Shown here: positions 1 through 8,651 of the stretch, piece after piece | Position numbering within the stretch: position 1 is the first letter of the stretch | Layout of the letters: every line of letters starts with the position of its first letter | Source of the DNA: Litoreibacter ponti | GTDB lineage: Bacteria > Pseudomonadota > Alphaproteobacteria > Rhodobacterales > Rhodobacteraceae | Assembly: GCF_003054285.1 (NCBI RefSeq) | Contig: NZ_QBKS01000001.1 | Coordinates: forward strand, 1,922,001 to 1,986,000 | Direction: 5' to 3' | DNA length: 64,000 nt | Position numbers and translations under genes: made by a program | Notes under the pieces: generated by a model | Told to the model about the DNA's origin: nothing | The model's database searches: none | Seen by the model: only the letters and a program-made list of their open reading frames with translations

Positions 1-378
1 CTGAAATCTCATGCGATCGGGAAGAATCGCAGCGCCATAGGCGATCAGATCAAGGTCCACCGTGCGGGCGCCCCAGCGCGCATCCCGGGTGCGCTCGAAG
101 CTTGCCTCTACGTCATGCAAATGCGCCAGAAGCGCCTCGGCGGACAGGACCGTCTCAACCGCGATCACCGCGTTGACGAAGTCGGGCCCGCTGCCGCTCG
201 GGAAGGCCGGTGTGCGAAAAAGGCGACTTTCCGCCAATAGGTTAACGGATTCGCAAGGAATGGCGCGTTTTGCTGCCTGCACGGTTTTTTCTGGGCGTCC
301 GGCGCTTGACGGGACGTTCCCGCCTAGCGCAACATAGGCAATTGTCAGACCTTTGTGATTTTGCTTGGGTTGCCGCAT
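1..378 (-). CDS. folK: FolK, 6-hydroxymethyl-7,8-dihydropterin pyrophosphokinase (partial)
   Basis: Transfers pyrophosphate from ATP to 6-hydroxymethyl-dihydropterin, the step before dihydropteroate synthase in folate synthesis. Read on the - strand from an ATG at 378. The N-terminal part gives 'YVALGGNV', the family's opening strand, and the last part gives 'RWGARTVDLDLIAYG', the conserved RxxGPRxxDLDLL signature that carries the metal-binding aspartates. The frame stays open to base 1, so the C-terminal end (roughly the last 50 residues of the usual ~160) lies outside the window. It is divergent from the NYN-domain gene. Confidence 0.93.
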   Translation of the reverse strand, partial: MRQPKQNHKGLTIAYVALGGNVPSSAGRPEKTVQAAKRAIPCESVNLLAESRLFRTPAFPSGSGPDFVNAVIAVETVLSAEALLAHLHDVEASFERTRDARWGARTVDLDLIAYGAAILPDRMRFQ

Positions 379-474
379 AAGTATTTTTCCTTATGTAGTT
401 CCAAGCGCGTCTCGCCTGCGCCCGTCACTCCGGGGATCATTATTGGCCTGGCACGCATATCGGAAGGACATTTT

Positions 475-1059
475 ATGTTTTACAAAGACGAACGGCTGGC
501 GCTTTTCATAGACGGGTCGAACCTATACGCCGCTGCCAAGTCTCTGGGCTTCGACATTGACTACAAGCTCCTGAGGCACGAATTCATGCGTCGCGGCAAG
601 ATGCTGCGCGCGTTCTACTACACCGCCCTGCTGGAAAATGACGACTACTCGCCCATTCGCCCGCTGGTCGACTGGCTCCACTACAACGGCTTCACGATGG
701 TGACCAAGCCTGCCAAGGAGTACACCGACCGCGAAGGCCGCCGTAAGGTGAAGGGCAACATGGATATCGAGCTGACCGTCGACGCGATGGAACTCGCCCC
801 CCATGTGGACCACATCGTGATCTTCTCGGGCGACGGCGATTTCCGCCCGCTGGTCGAGGCGATCCAGCGCAAGGGCGTGCGGGTCTCGGTGGTCTCCACC
901 ATCCGCTCCAACCCGCCGATGATCTCCGATGAGCTGCGCCGACAGGCCGACAATTTCATCGAACTTGACGAGCTGCGCGATGTGATCGGCCGACCGCCCC
1001 GCGACGACCAGGCGGGCTTCACCCCGCAGTCGCGACGCTCGACCGAAGAAGTCGACTGA
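475..1059 (+). CDS. NYN-domain (LabA/DUF88-like) putative ribonuclease
   Basis: 194 residues. NYN domains are PIN-like nuclease folds, and LabA/DUF88 members act on RNA. The protein shows the first acidic strand 'LFIDGSNLY' near residue 10, a central 'GNMDIELTVDAM' and 'FSGDGDFRPLV', which carry the conserved Asp residues of the active site, followed by the 'RKGVRVSVVS' strand. I chose ATG 475 because the longer open frame upstream lacks family similarity and 'ggaagga' sits 8 bases before this ATG. A Rho-independent terminator follows. The substrate is unknown. Confidence 0.88.
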   Translation: MFYKDERLALFIDGSNLYAAAKSLGFDIDYKLLRHEFMRRGKMLRAFYYTALLENDDYSPIRPLVDWLHYNGFTMVTKPAKEYTDREGRRKVKGNMDIELTVDAMELAPHVDHIVIFSGDGDFRPLVEAIQRKGVRVSVVSTIRSNPPMISDELRRQADNFIELDELRDVIGRPPRDDQAGFTPQSRRSTEEVD

Positions 1060-1065
1060 GACACC

Positions 1066-1095
1066 AAACGCCGGGGCCAACGCTCCGGCGTTTTT
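1066..1095 (+). terminator. Rho-independent terminator after the NYN gene
   Basis: A 7-bp perfect stem, acgccgg (1068-1074) with ccggcgt (1085-1091), has a 10-base loop and runs into a T5 tract. It begins 9 bases after the stop codon at 1057-1059. Confidence 0.85.
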
Positions 1096-1143
1096 CGTTT
1101 TGCGACCGTTGCGACGGACAGGCTCGCTGGATAGCGTCCCTTT

Positions 1144-1854
1144 ATGGACCTGTTCGGCGACGCCCTTTTGTCTTTCCACCGAGGGCAGTCAGATGCGCCC
1201 CTGAAACTGACCCGTGACGACGGCTGGGAAGACACGCACAGCCCCGGCCTGTACTTCGAGCCCGAGCCATTTGCGTTCGAACGCGATGCCTTGGCGCTTC
1301 TCGACGGCCCGACGCTCGACGTGGGCTGCGGCGCGGGCCGCCATCTGAAGTGGTTCGCCGCACAGGGGCTCGACGCCCATGGCGTCGATATCTCCGAAGG
1401 GGCAATTCAGGTCTGCCGCGAGCGAGGGCTACAAAATGTCGGGGTCTTCGACGTCATGTCCGGGAACCCGCCAAATCTCAGTTTCCGCCCGACGAATATC
1501 TGCCTCTTCGGCAATAATGTCGGAATTGGCGGCAGCTTCGATGGAAGCGCCACGCTCTTTCGCAACCTCCGTCGGATCAGCCCGGAATGCGGCCACCTTG
1601 TCCTGACGGGTCTCGACATCCGCCAAACGGACAACCCGCGCCACATCGCATATCAGGAAAACAACCTCGCCGCAGGCAGGCGTCGTGGCGAAATGAAACT
1701 GCGCGTGTCCTACGAAGAAAGAACCGGCGCGGAATTTCCGTGGTATCACCCCGAACCCCATGAGATCGAAGAGCTTGCCGCTCTAACAGGGTGGCAGGTG
1801 CAGCGCTTGGAGCGGTGCGGCAATTTCTTCTGGTCGTCCTTGCGCCGCAGCTAA
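1144..1854 (+). CDS. Class I SAM-dependent methyltransferase
   Basis: 236 residues with a Rossmann-type SAM-binding motif I, 'LDVGCGAGRHLKWF', near residue 57, followed by 'HGVDISEGAI' (motif II, acidic residue contacting the ribose). The length and single domain fit small-molecule methyltransferases, but nothing in the sequence identifies the acceptor. It converges on the GNAT gene, with only 9 bases between the stops. Confidence 0.85.
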   Translation: MDLFGDALLSFHRGQSDAPLKLTRDDGWEDTHSPGLYFEPEPFAFERDALALLDGPTLDVGCGAGRHLKWFAAQGLDAHGVDISEGAIQVCRERGLQNVGVFDVMSGNPPNLSFRPTNICLFGNNVGIGGSFDGSATLFRNLRRISPECGHLVLTGLDIRQTDNPRHIAYQENNLAAGRRRGEMKLRVSYEERTGAEFPWYHPEPHEIEELAALTGWQVQRLERCGNFFWSSLRRS

Positions 1855-1863
1855 AGGCCCGCC

Positions 1864-2307
1864 TCAGACCTCCCGGTCGTAGGTGATCCACATTGTGCGC
1901 GTCGCCAGCCGGTCATACAGCCCCCGCGCCCGGTAATTGTCATCCGCGGTGATCCAGCGGATCACCGACCAGCCCTCCGCCTGTGCCAGATCGTCAATCG
2001 CCTGGATCAGAGCCGCGCCCGCATTCAGGCCGCGCGCCTCGGGCGCGACAAACAGATCATCCATAAACCCGCCCGTCGCCGCCGCCAAAGGCCGCGCGAA
2101 GCCGCGCACATGGGCCAGCCCCACCAGCGCGCCCTCCTGCACCGCGACCAGACCCCGCACCTCGTGATCCGGGTCCATCAGCCACGACCAGACCCGGTCG
2201 CGCATCTCCTCGGTCTGCTCGACCTCATAGAACGCCGCAAAGCCTGCATAAAGCGCGCCCCACGCCGCCCGGTCGCCCGGCTCAATCGCCCTGATCACAA
2301 CGGCCAT
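1864..2307 (-). CDS. GNAT family N-acetyltransferase
   Basis: 147 residues starting at 'MAVVIRAIEPGD'. This ATG was chosen over an ATG 33 bases upstream because 'agaggggg' precedes it at a suitable distance. The body follows the GNAT plan: an N-terminal beta-alpha unit, 'GLAHVRGF', 'DDLFVAPEARGLNAGAALI' (motif A, acetyl-CoA pyrophosphate loop, in a weaker RGLNAG form), and 'WITADDNYRARGLYDRL' (motif B). The substrate is not predictable. It lies divergently next to ispH. Confidence 0.87.
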   Translation of the reverse strand: MAVVIRAIEPGDRAAWGALYAGFAAFYEVEQTEEMRDRVWSWLMDPDHEVRGLVAVQEGALVGLAHVRGFARPLAAATGGFMDDLFVAPEARGLNAGAALIQAIDDLAQAEGWSVIRWITADDNYRARGLYDRLATRTMWITYDREV

Positions 2308-2376
2308 ATCGTCACCCCCTCTGGACCCCATCTGCGGCAAGGCTTAACCTCCGCCGCAACACGGAGCCACCAGATT

Positions 2377-3327
2377 ATGACCAAGCCGCCCCTGACCCTC
2401 TACCTCGCCGCGCCGCGCGGCTTTTGCGCGGGCGTGGACCGCGCCATCAAGATCGTCGAGATGGCGCTCGAGAAGTGGGGCGCGCCGGTTTATGTGCGCC
2501 ACGAGATCGTGCACAACAAGTTCGTCGTAGACAGCCTGCGCGACCAAGGCGCGGTCTTCGTCGAGGAGCTGGATGAGTGCCCCGATGATCGCCCGGTGAT
2601 CTTCTCCGCCCATGGGGTGCCCAAGGCTGTTCCGGCCGAAGCCGCCAAGCGCGAGATGGTCTATGTCGATGCCACCTGCCCGCTGGTCTCCAAGGTCCAT
2701 ATCGAGGCAGAGCGGCACCATTCCAACGGGCTGCAAATGGTCATGATCGGCCATGAAGGCCACCCCGAGACGGTCGGCACCATGGGCCAGTTGCCCCCGG
2801 GAGAGGTCATTCTGGTCGAAACCCCTGAGGACGTGGCAACGATCACGCCCCGCGACCCGTCCAAGCTGGCCTTCATCACCCAGACGACCCTGTCGGTCGA
2901 TGACACCGCCGATATCGTCGCTGCCCTGCAGACGCGCTTCCCCGATATTGTCGGGCCTCACAAGGAAGACATCTGCTACGCCACCACCAACCGCCAGGAG
3001 GCGGTGAAGGCCATGGCCGCCAAGACTCAAGCCATGCTGGTGATCGGCGCGCCAAACTCCAGCAATTCCAAGCGCTTGGTCGAGGTGGGAGCCAGGGCAG
3101 GCTGCAGCTACGCGCAGCTGGTACAGCGCGCGCGCGACATCGACTGGCGCGCGCTGGAGGGCATCGACAGCATTGGCATCACTGCCGGGGCCTCGGCCCC
3201 GGAAGTGCTGATCAACGAGGTCATCGACGCATTCAAATCCCGTTTCGACGTGACCGAAGAACTGGTTGAAACGGCAGTCGAGAATGTCGAATTCAAGGTC
3301 CCCCGCGTCCTGCGCGAGACCGCCTGA
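2377..3327 (+). CDS. ispH: IspH, 4-hydroxy-3-methylbut-2-enyl diphosphate reductase
   Basis: Last enzyme of the MEP isoprenoid pathway. It reduces HMBPP to IPP and DMAPP using a [4Fe-4S] cluster. The protein has 316 residues from ATG 2377; a longer open frame upstream is antisense to the GNAT gene and is not used. The three cluster cysteines are visible at about residues 17 ('RGFCAGV'), 101 ('DATCPLV') and 200 ('DICYATTNRQ'). The catalytic Glu lies in 'GHPETVGT' near 131. With ispE and a polyprenyl synthase further along, the window covers several isoprenoid steps. Confidence 0.97.
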   Translation: MTKPPLTLYLAAPRGFCAGVDRAIKIVEMALEKWGAPVYVRHEIVHNKFVVDSLRDQGAVFVEELDECPDDRPVIFSAHGVPKAVPAEAAKREMVYVDATCPLVSKVHIEAERHHSNGLQMVMIGHEGHPETVGTMGQLPPGEVILVETPEDVATITPRDPSKLAFITQTTLSVDDTADIVAALQTRFPDIVGPHKEDICYATTNRQEAVKAMAAKTQAMLVIGAPNSSNSKRLVEVGARAGCSYAQLVQRARDIDWRALEGIDSIGITAGASAPEVLINEVIDAFKSRFDVTEELVETAVENVEFKVPRVLRETA

Positions 3328-3335
3328 GCGGGGCC

Positions 3336-3383
3336 AAAGCCTTATGAAGACTTTGCATCAGAGTTTTCAGAAAACTCTGATGC
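3336..3383 (+). terminator. Two stem-loops after ispH
   Basis: Just after the ispH stop there is an imperfect inverted repeat (3336-3354), then a perfect 13-bp one: gcatcagagtttt (3355-3367), loop cag, aaaactctgatgc (3371-3383). The hairpin has no long T tract, so terminator function is inferred from position. It resembles the tandem palindromes found at 3834, 18827 and 52383. Confidence 0.6.
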
Positions 3384-3449
3384 GCCCGATCTCAAACCGC
3401 GACAAAATCACTCCATAGGGTTTCACCCGGCGCCTGCTAGCAAAGGGCC

Positions 3450-3833
3450 ATGACCCAGCTAAAGATCCGCACCGTTCCAGGCATCTACGCCATCGCCCGG
3501 CTCGTGCCGGACGCGCCCTTGCCCGCCTGGGCCGATGGCGCGGGCTTCGTCTCCATCACGCGGGCTAGCGACGAACTCTCGCTCGTCTGCCTTGCCGATC
3601 GCATTCCCGACGGGATCGAACATGACCCCGATTGGGCGTGCCTGCGCACGGTCGGGCTATTTGCCTTTGATGCCACGGGCATCGTCACCGCGCTGATCAC
3701 GCCATTATCGGAGAATGGCATCGGCGTTTTCGTCTGCTGCACTTTCGACGGCGAGCATCTTCTGGTGAAGTCCCGCGATCTGCCCAAAGCGCGCACGCTG
3801 CTCGCGGAGGCTGGACATTTGATCGAGGGGTAA
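3450..3833 (+). CDS. ACT domain-containing protein
   Basis: 127 residues. It matches the small stand-alone ACT proteins (COG3603-like) by its two-part layout: an N-terminal beta-rich segment, 'IYAIARLVPDAPLPAW...FVSITRASDELSLVC', then a C-terminal ACT fold, 'GLFAFDATGIVTALITPLSENGIGVFVCCTFDGEHLLV'. ACT domains usually bind amino acids. No catalytic domain is fused, so a ligand-sensing role is an inference. The stop codon is followed at once by the tandem palindrome at 3834-3876. Confidence 0.85.
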   Translation: MTQLKIRTVPGIYAIARLVPDAPLPAWADGAGFVSITRASDELSLVCLADRIPDGIEHDPDWACLRTVGLFAFDATGIVTALITPLSENGIGVFVCCTFDGEHLLVKSRDLPKARTLLAEAGHLIEG

Positions 3834-3876
3834 GACGCGATTTCGAAATCGCGTCAAAGGCGCATCGATGCGCCTT
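3834..3876. repeat. Tandem short palindromes (dispersed repeat copy 1)
   Basis: Two perfect palindromes stand side by side. The first is 22 bp (3834-3855, half-site gacgcgatttc); the second is 20 bp (3857-3876, half-site aaggcgcatc). The first begins on the base right after the TAA of the ACT gene. The same architecture and related half-sites recur at 18827-18868 and 52383-52451. Confidence 0.8.
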
Positions 3877-3924
3877 CCCCCCGCCCGGAGTTTCGCGCTA
3901 CGGTCCGCGGCAAAGGAGACCCCG

Positions 3925-4539
3925 ATGATCACCGCCCAATTCCTGCTCACCGCCCTCGTCGTCGTGCTCGCGCCCGGCACAGGGGTCATCTACACGCTCG
4001 CTATTGGGCTCGGCCAAGGCCGCGCGGCGGCCTTGTGGGCGGCACTGGGCTGCACTTTCGGGATCGTGCCGCACCTGGCCGCAGCGACCCTCGGCCTCGC
4101 GGCCGTGCTCCACACCTCCGCCCTGCTCTTCCAGATCGTCAAATTCGCGGGCGTCGCCTACCTGCTCTATCTCGCCTGGCAGATGCTCAAATCCGGCGGC
4201 ACGCTCGCCGTCGACGGCGAGCGCACGGGCAAGCCCGGCTGGCGCATCGCGCGACGGGGCGCGCTGATCAACATCCTGAACCCGAAGCTGTCGATCTTCT
4301 TCCTCGCCCTGCTGCCCCCCTTCCTGTCCGGAAATCCGGCCACAGTCACACTCGAAATGACCCTTCTGGGCGCGGTCTTCATGGCGCTGACCTTCGCCGT
4401 ATTCGTACTCTACGGCCTTTTCGCTGCCCGCGCGCGGGACGCGATCCTGGGCTCCGAGCGGGTATTGGCTTGGCTCAACCGCTCCTTCGCCGCGATCTTT
4501 GCGGGTCTCGCCGGCAAGCTGGCGCTCGAGCGCGCATGA
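3925..4539 (+). CDS. LysE/RhtB family amino-acid exporter
   Basis: 204 residues starting at ATG 3925 behind 'aaaggag'. LysE-type proteins export amino acids or related small molecules across the inner membrane. The sequence shows the typical six hydrophobic helices, the N-terminal 'APGTGVIYTLAIGLGQGR' loop and the 'GALINILNPKLSIFFLALLP' signature around residues 110-130. It is the first gene of a + strand operon. Its stop overlaps the next start (ATGA at 4536). Confidence 0.9.
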   Translation: MITAQFLLTALVVVLAPGTGVIYTLAIGLGQGRAAALWAALGCTFGIVPHLAAATLGLAAVLHTSALLFQIVKFAGVAYLLYLAWQMLKSGGTLAVDGERTGKPGWRIARRGALINILNPKLSIFFLALLPPFLSGNPATVTLEMTLLGAVFMALTFAVFVLYGLFAARARDAILGSERVLAWLNRSFAAIFAGLAGKLALERA

Positions 4540-4973
4540 TCCCCCGCCCGGCCCTCTACCTTGGCCTCGCGGGCCTCTTGCCGTTCCTCTGGGGGGCGCT
4601 TGGCACGCTTGTGCCTGCCATCGACCAGTTCACCGTCTCGGCGCTCGGCCAGCGGTTCAACGCGGGCTTCATCCTGGTCTCCTACGGCACGGTCATCTTG
4701 TGTTTCATGTCCGGGGTGCTTTGGGGGTTTGCCACGAAAACCAACGAATTCAAGGCCTTCTCCCTGTCTACCATGCCCGCGCTCTGGGCGTTCTTCACGG
4801 TGGGCGGCGGGCAAGACCGCGCCATCTCCGCCGTGCTGATCGGCTTCCTGCTGGTCTTTGCCTGCGACGTGCAATTTCGCCTCTGGGGCCTCGCCCCCGA
4901 CTGGTGGCTGAAGCTGCGCACGCTTCTGACCGCCATCGTCGCCGCGTGCCTTGCCATAGGATTGCTCGCATGA
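4536..4973 (+). CDS. DUF3429 membrane protein (TMEM69-like)
   Basis: 145 residues with about five hydrophobic segments. It matches the DUF3429 family by 'YLGLAGLLPFLWGAL' at the N-terminus, a 'YGTVILCFMSGVLWGFA' helix near residue 50 and 'FACDVQFRLWGLAPDWWLKLR' near the C-terminus. The biochemical role of the family is not established. Start and stop both overlap the neighbouring genes by 4 bases, so translation is probably coupled. Confidence 0.85.
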   Translation: MIPRPALYLGLAGLLPFLWGALGTLVPAIDQFTVSALGQRFNAGFILVSYGTVILCFMSGVLWGFATKTNEFKAFSLSTMPALWAFFTVGGGQDRAISAVLIGFLLVFACDVQFRLWGLAPDWWLKLRTLLTAIVAACLAIGLLA

Positions 4974-5557
4974 CGGACAAGGAAACCATCGACGTCTACA
5001 ACACCCGTGCCACCGACTACACCAAGTTCGCGCGCGGGCTGCCCGATGCCGATCTCGCGGCTTTCATGGCCGCGACGAAACCCGGCGGGCATGTGCTGGA
5101 TCTGGGCTGCGGCCCGGGCAATTCGGCGGCCATGCTGCAAGATGCGGGCTTCACCGTCTCCGCGACAGATGCGTCGCCCGAAATGGTCCGCATCGCGCGC
5201 GAGACGTATGGCGTAGATGCGCAGCTTTCGACCTTCGACGATATCTCTGGCACAGATATCTATGACGGCATCTGGGCCAATTTTTCGCTGCTCCACGCCC
5301 CCAAGGCCGACATGCCCCGCCATCTCGCGGCCTTGCGCACCGCGCTGAAGCCAGGCGGCATTTTCCACATTGGCCTCAAGGTCGGCACGGGCGAGGCTCG
5401 CGACACGATTGGGCGCAAATACAGCTACTACCAAGAGGCAGAGCTCCATGATCTGTTGAACGCCGCAGGCCTGCGCCCCCGCACGACGCGTCACGGGGCG
5501 GAGCCCGGTCTCGACGGCGTCGTGGCGCCTTTCATGATCGTGCTTTGTGATGGCTGA
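4970..5557 (+). CDS. Class I SAM-dependent methyltransferase
   Basis: 195 residues from ATG 4970, overlapping the DUF3429 stop. The SAM site is clear: 'HVLDLGCGPGNSAAML' near residue 42, 'VSATDASPEMV' near 65, and the 'GIWANFSLLHAP' post-motif. A C-terminal 'ALKPGGIFHIGLKVG' strand is also present. It looks like a small-molecule or UbiE-like methyltransferase; the acceptor is unknown. Its stop overlaps the rnhA start. Confidence 0.88.
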   Translation: MTDKETIDVYNTRATDYTKFARGLPDADLAAFMAATKPGGHVLDLGCGPGNSAAMLQDAGFTVSATDASPEMVRIARETYGVDAQLSTFDDISGTDIYDGIWANFSLLHAPKADMPRHLAALRTALKPGGIFHIGLKVGTGEARDTIGRKYSYYQEAELHDLLNAAGLRPRTTRHGAEPGLDGVVAPFMIVLCDG

Positions 5558-5999
5558 TCTTTTCGCCTACACGGACGGCGCCTGTTCGGGCAATCCCGGC
5601 CCCGGCGGCTGGGGCGCGCTGCTGATCGCGCGGGACGGCGACACGGTCGTCAAGGAACGCGAACTCAGCGGCGGCGCGGCCGAGACCACCAATAACCGGA
5701 TGGAGCTGATGGCCGCGATCACCGCGCTGGAGACGCTCGAGCGCGCCACCAAACTGACCGTCGTCACCGACAGCGCCTATGTCAAAGACGGGATCACCAA
5801 GTGGATCTACGGCTGGAAGGCGAAAGGATGGAAGAAGAAAGGCGGCGAGATCAAGAATCTTGATCTGTGGAAGCGTCTCGACGAGGCCCGCGCCCGCCAT
5901 GATGTGACCTGGGAATGGGTCAAGGGCCATGCGGGCCACCCGGAAAACGAGCGTGCTGACGAGCTGGCCCGCGCGGGCATGGCGCCCTTCAAGCCGTGA
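5550..5999 (+). CDS. rnhA: Ribonuclease HI
   Basis: 149 residues. Degrades the RNA strand of RNA:DNA hybrids. All four catalytic acids are present: D9 ('YTDGACSGNPG'), E52 ('NRMELMAA'), D74 ('TDSAYVKDG') and D137 ('NERADELA'), plus the general-base His near 127. The basic helix 'WKAKGWKKKGG' (about 89-99) is the substrate-binding handle. ATG 5550 is preferred over the in-frame GTG directly before it at 5547. It overlaps the methyltransferase gene by 8 bases and the Nudix gene by 4. Confidence 0.97.
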   Translation: MADLFAYTDGACSGNPGPGGWGALLIARDGDTVVKERELSGGAAETTNNRMELMAAITALETLERATKLTVVTDSAYVKDGITKWIYGWKAKGWKKKGGEIKNLDLWKRLDEARARHDVTWEWVKGHAGHPENERADELARAGMAPFKP

Positions 6000-6391
6000 T
6001 TTACAAAGCCTGCCCAGTTGCCCTGCACCCCGACGGTGCGCCGCGCCGGGTACCGGTGTTCGAACACCCCTTGGCGGGATTGCAGCTGGTCAAAGGGACC
6101 GTGCGCGCGGGAGAGGACCCCACCCGAGCCGCCGCCCGTGAGTTGTTCGAGGAAAGCGGGCTGGAAACTCGCGCCGCGATCCCCTTGGGACAATCCGACG
6201 GGATCGTGGCGGGCGAGCGTTGGCACTTCGCGCTCTGCCGTATCGCGCCACCCGTTCGGGAACGCTGGCAGCACCATTGCGCCGATGATGGCGGACATTT
6301 GTTCAAGTTTCACTGGATCGCGCTGGACGAACCATCCGACCTTCCCGCACCCTTTGACGCGGCCCTCGCGCAGATGCGGGCGCTGCTGTGA
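5996..6391 (+). CDS. Nudix hydrolase
   Basis: 131 residues, GTG start overlapping the rnhA stop. The complete Nudix box (GX5EX7REXXEEXG) spans residues 34-56, 'GTVRAGEDPT...RELFEESGL', so Mg2+-dependent cleavage of a nucleoside-diphosphate-linked compound is expected. Substrate unknown. Coupling to rnhA suggests nucleotide housekeeping, but that is inference. Confidence 0.9.
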   Translation: MIYKACPVALHPDGAPRRVPVFEHPLAGLQLVKGTVRAGEDPTRAAARELFEESGLETRAAIPLGQSDGIVAGERWHFALCRIAPPVRERWQHHCADDGGHLFKFHWIALDEPSDLPAPFDAALAQMRALL

Positions 6392-7011
6392 GCTGGGTCG
6401 CGCTGCTTGATTACGGCTCGGTGCTGATTTTCGCGCTGACCGGCGCGCTGGTGGCGAGCCGCGCGCAGCTCGACCCGATCGGTTTCATTTTCATCGCCGC
6501 GCTGACCGCCATTGGTGGCGGCACGGTGCGCGACGTGCTGTTGGACCGAAACCCGATCTTCTGGATCGGCGATCCGCTCTATCTGGCCGTGGCCGCCGGG
6601 GCCGCGATCACCGTGTTCTTCACTGCGCATCTGTTGGAAAGCCGCCTGCGCACGCTCGTCTGGCTCGACAGTTTCGCGCTGGCCATCGCGGTGGCCGCAG
6701 GGGCGGGTGTGGCGCTGAACCTCGGCCAGCCCGCGCCGGTGGTGATCGTGATGGGCATGATCACCGGCTGCATGGGCGGGCTGATGCGCGACGTGGTCGT
6801 GGGCGACGTGCCGGTGGTGCTGAAACAGGGCGAGCTTTACGTCTCCGCAGCCTTCGCAGGGGCCTTGGCGGCCTGGGTCGCGCGGGATGTCTTCGCGCTG
6901 GCCTTTCCGGCGCTGGCCATCGGGGCAGGCGCCACATGGTCCTTGCGCGCGGGCTCGCTGGCCTTCGGCTGGAGCCTGCCCGTCTACAAATCGCGCCCGC
7001 CGCGCAGTTGA
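6388..7011 (+). CDS. TRIC/UPF0126 family membrane protein
   Basis: 207 residues, GTG start overlapping the Nudix stop. It has the internal duplication of the UPF0126/TRIC family: each half carries a glycine-rich motif, 'GGGTVRD' near residues 43-49 and 'GGLMRD' near 130-135, within about seven membrane helices. TRIC homologues form trimeric cation channels; in bacteria the physiological role is uncertain. It is the last gene of the + strand operon that begins at 3925. Confidence 0.9.
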   Translation: MSWVALLDYGSVLIFALTGALVASRAQLDPIGFIFIAALTAIGGGTVRDVLLDRNPIFWIGDPLYLAVAAGAAITVFFTAHLLESRLRTLVWLDSFALAIAVAAGAGVALNLGQPAPVVIVMGMITGCMGGLMRDVVVGDVPVVLKQGELYVSAAFAGALAAWVARDVFALAFPALAIGAGATWSLRAGSLAFGWSLPVYKSRPPRS

Positions 7012-7017
7012 GCCTCG

Positions 7018-7689
7018 CTACGGCTCCTCGAAATCGAAGTAGATCTCCCCCTGCGCAATTTGAGCCAGAAAGGCGCACCGGTCGCCCTGCTGGTTGAGAT
7101 GCGCCCACGCCTTTTGCGCAAATCGATCCGGCGCAATCAGGGCGATAAACGAATTGACCTCCTCCGCCACGATCGTCCGCTCAATCGCCGCGCGCGACTC
7201 GAAGGCGCGGCGGTCTGCCGGAGCCAGCGACATGATCTGCAGGGTGTAGGCGAGGTATTCCGCGGACCCCACGCAGGCTTCAAACGGGCACGGCACCCGG
7301 TCGTAGAGCGCGTGGGCCAACTCATGCACCAACACGCTGTCGAAATACGCCTCGATTGGCAGGAACCCGAAGGCACCATGGGGCGTCCTGCGCTGCGCCA
7401 TCTCGGGTGGGGCGAGGATTTCGATCCGGTCCTCGCCGCAGTGAAACAGGGCAAAGCAGTGGGGATCGAGCGTGTCTACGATATCGATCCGGATGGGGCC
7501 GGGAAGCGCTGGAAGATCGCAGCTTTAAAGCAATTCCTGCATCCGCGCGACTGTCGCGCATGTCTGCTGCAGATGCGCTGTCTCCGCGCCACTCACCCAG
7601 ACCGGCGCGGTGTCACAGGTCAAAGTCTGCGCGGCCGCTTGCACGGCGAGCAGCGCGGCTGCCAGGCAATGATATCCAACCGTGCGCAT
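7018..7689 (-). pseudogene. Secreted HExxH protein (DUF6639-like) interrupted by an in-frame TAA
   Basis: Read from an ATG at 7689, preceded by 'ggggaggggg', the frame gives a signal peptide (MRTVGYHCLAAALLAVQAAA), a secreted N-terminal part, then a TAA at 7525-7527 (codon 55). The same frame continues without a shift through 'CDLPALPGPIRIDIVD', 'CFALFHCGEDRIEILAP' and 'DSVLVHELAHALYD' (HExxH zinc-protease motif) to a stop at 7018. The part after the stop is clearly protein-like and continuous with the part before it. So the gene is either inactivated by one nonsense change, read through, or mis-sequenced. It lies 59 bases downstream of fmt. Confidence 0.8.
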
Positions 7690-7748
7690 GCCCCCTCCCC
7701 AAAGGTCGCGACGCCCAGGATCGCGTCGATCGCGGATGGGACGTTGAT

Positions 7749-8651
7749 CTAGCTCAACCGATCCGGAAAGGAGAACCCCTTCACGAAATCGTCACGATCC
7801 TGGGCACGCTTTCCGGCACGCTGCGCCCGGGTGATCTCGACCGCGCCCGCGCCACACGCGATCCGGAAATCGCCCAATACCGTTCCATGGGGCGCGCAGG
7901 CGTCCTCCAGCACGCCGGAGCCGAGCAGTTTCACCCGCTCGCCGTTGATCTCGCACCAAGCACCCGGGAAGGGCGAGAGGCCGCGGATCAGGCGGTCGAC
8001 CTCGACCGCGGGCTTGGACCAATCCACCCGCGCCTCGGATTTGTCGATCTTCTCGGCATATGTCACGCCCTCTTCCGACTGCGGCGCGGGCGTCAGCTCT
8101 GGAAGACGGGCGAGCGCCTCGACCACGGCTTCGGCCCCCATGGCGGACAAGCGGTCGTGCAGATCGCCGGTGGTCTCCTCCGCGCCAATCTCCGTCTCGC
8201 GGCGCAGCAGTACGGGGCCCGTGTCCAGCCCCGCCTCCATCTGCATGATGCAGACGCCGGTGGTCGCGTCGCCCGCCATGATTGCGCGGTGGATCGGGGC
8301 CGCCCCGCGCCAGCGCGGCAGCAGCGAGGCGTGGATGTTCAGGCAGCCGCGCATAGGCGCGTCGAGTATCGCTTGCGGCAGGATCAGGCCGTAGGCCACG
8401 ACGACCGCGATATCGGCCTCGAGCCGTGCGAACTCTTTCTGCGCCTCGTCGTTTCTCAAAGAGACGGGATGGCGGACCGGCAGGCCCAATGCCTCCGCCC
8501 GCATCTGCACGGGCGACGGGCGGTCTTTCTTGCCGCGACCGGCAGGTCGGGGCGGCTGCGAGTAGACCGCACAAATCTCGTGACCTGCGGCCACCAACGC
8601 ATCCAGCACCGGGACGGAAAACTCCGGCGTGCCCATGAAGACTACTCTCAT
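7749..8651 (-). CDS. fmt: Methionyl-tRNA formyltransferase
   Basis: 300 residues. Formylates Met-tRNAi for initiation. The catalytic triad is present: N105 and H107 in 'CLNIHASLLPRWRGAAPIH', and D143 in 'GLDTGP'. The C-terminal OB-fold part begins around residue 205. Its start overlaps the stop of the degenerate deformylase gene by 4 bases. This places formylation and deformylation in one transcription unit. Confidence 0.97.
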   Translation of the reverse strand: MRVVFMGTPEFSVPVLDALVAAGHEICAVYSQPPRPAGRGKKDRPSPVQMRAEALGLPVRHPVSLRNDEAQKEFARLEADIAVVVAYGLILPQAILDAPMRGCLNIHASLLPRWRGAAPIHRAIMAGDATTGVCIMQMEAGLDTGPVLLRRETEIGAEETTGDLHDRLSAMGAEAVVEALARLPELTPAPQSEEGVTYAEKIDKSEARVDWSKPAVEVDRLIRGLSPFPGAWCEINGERVKLLGSGVLEDACAPHGTVLGDFRIACGAGAVEITRAQRAGKRAQDRDDFVKGFSFPDRLS

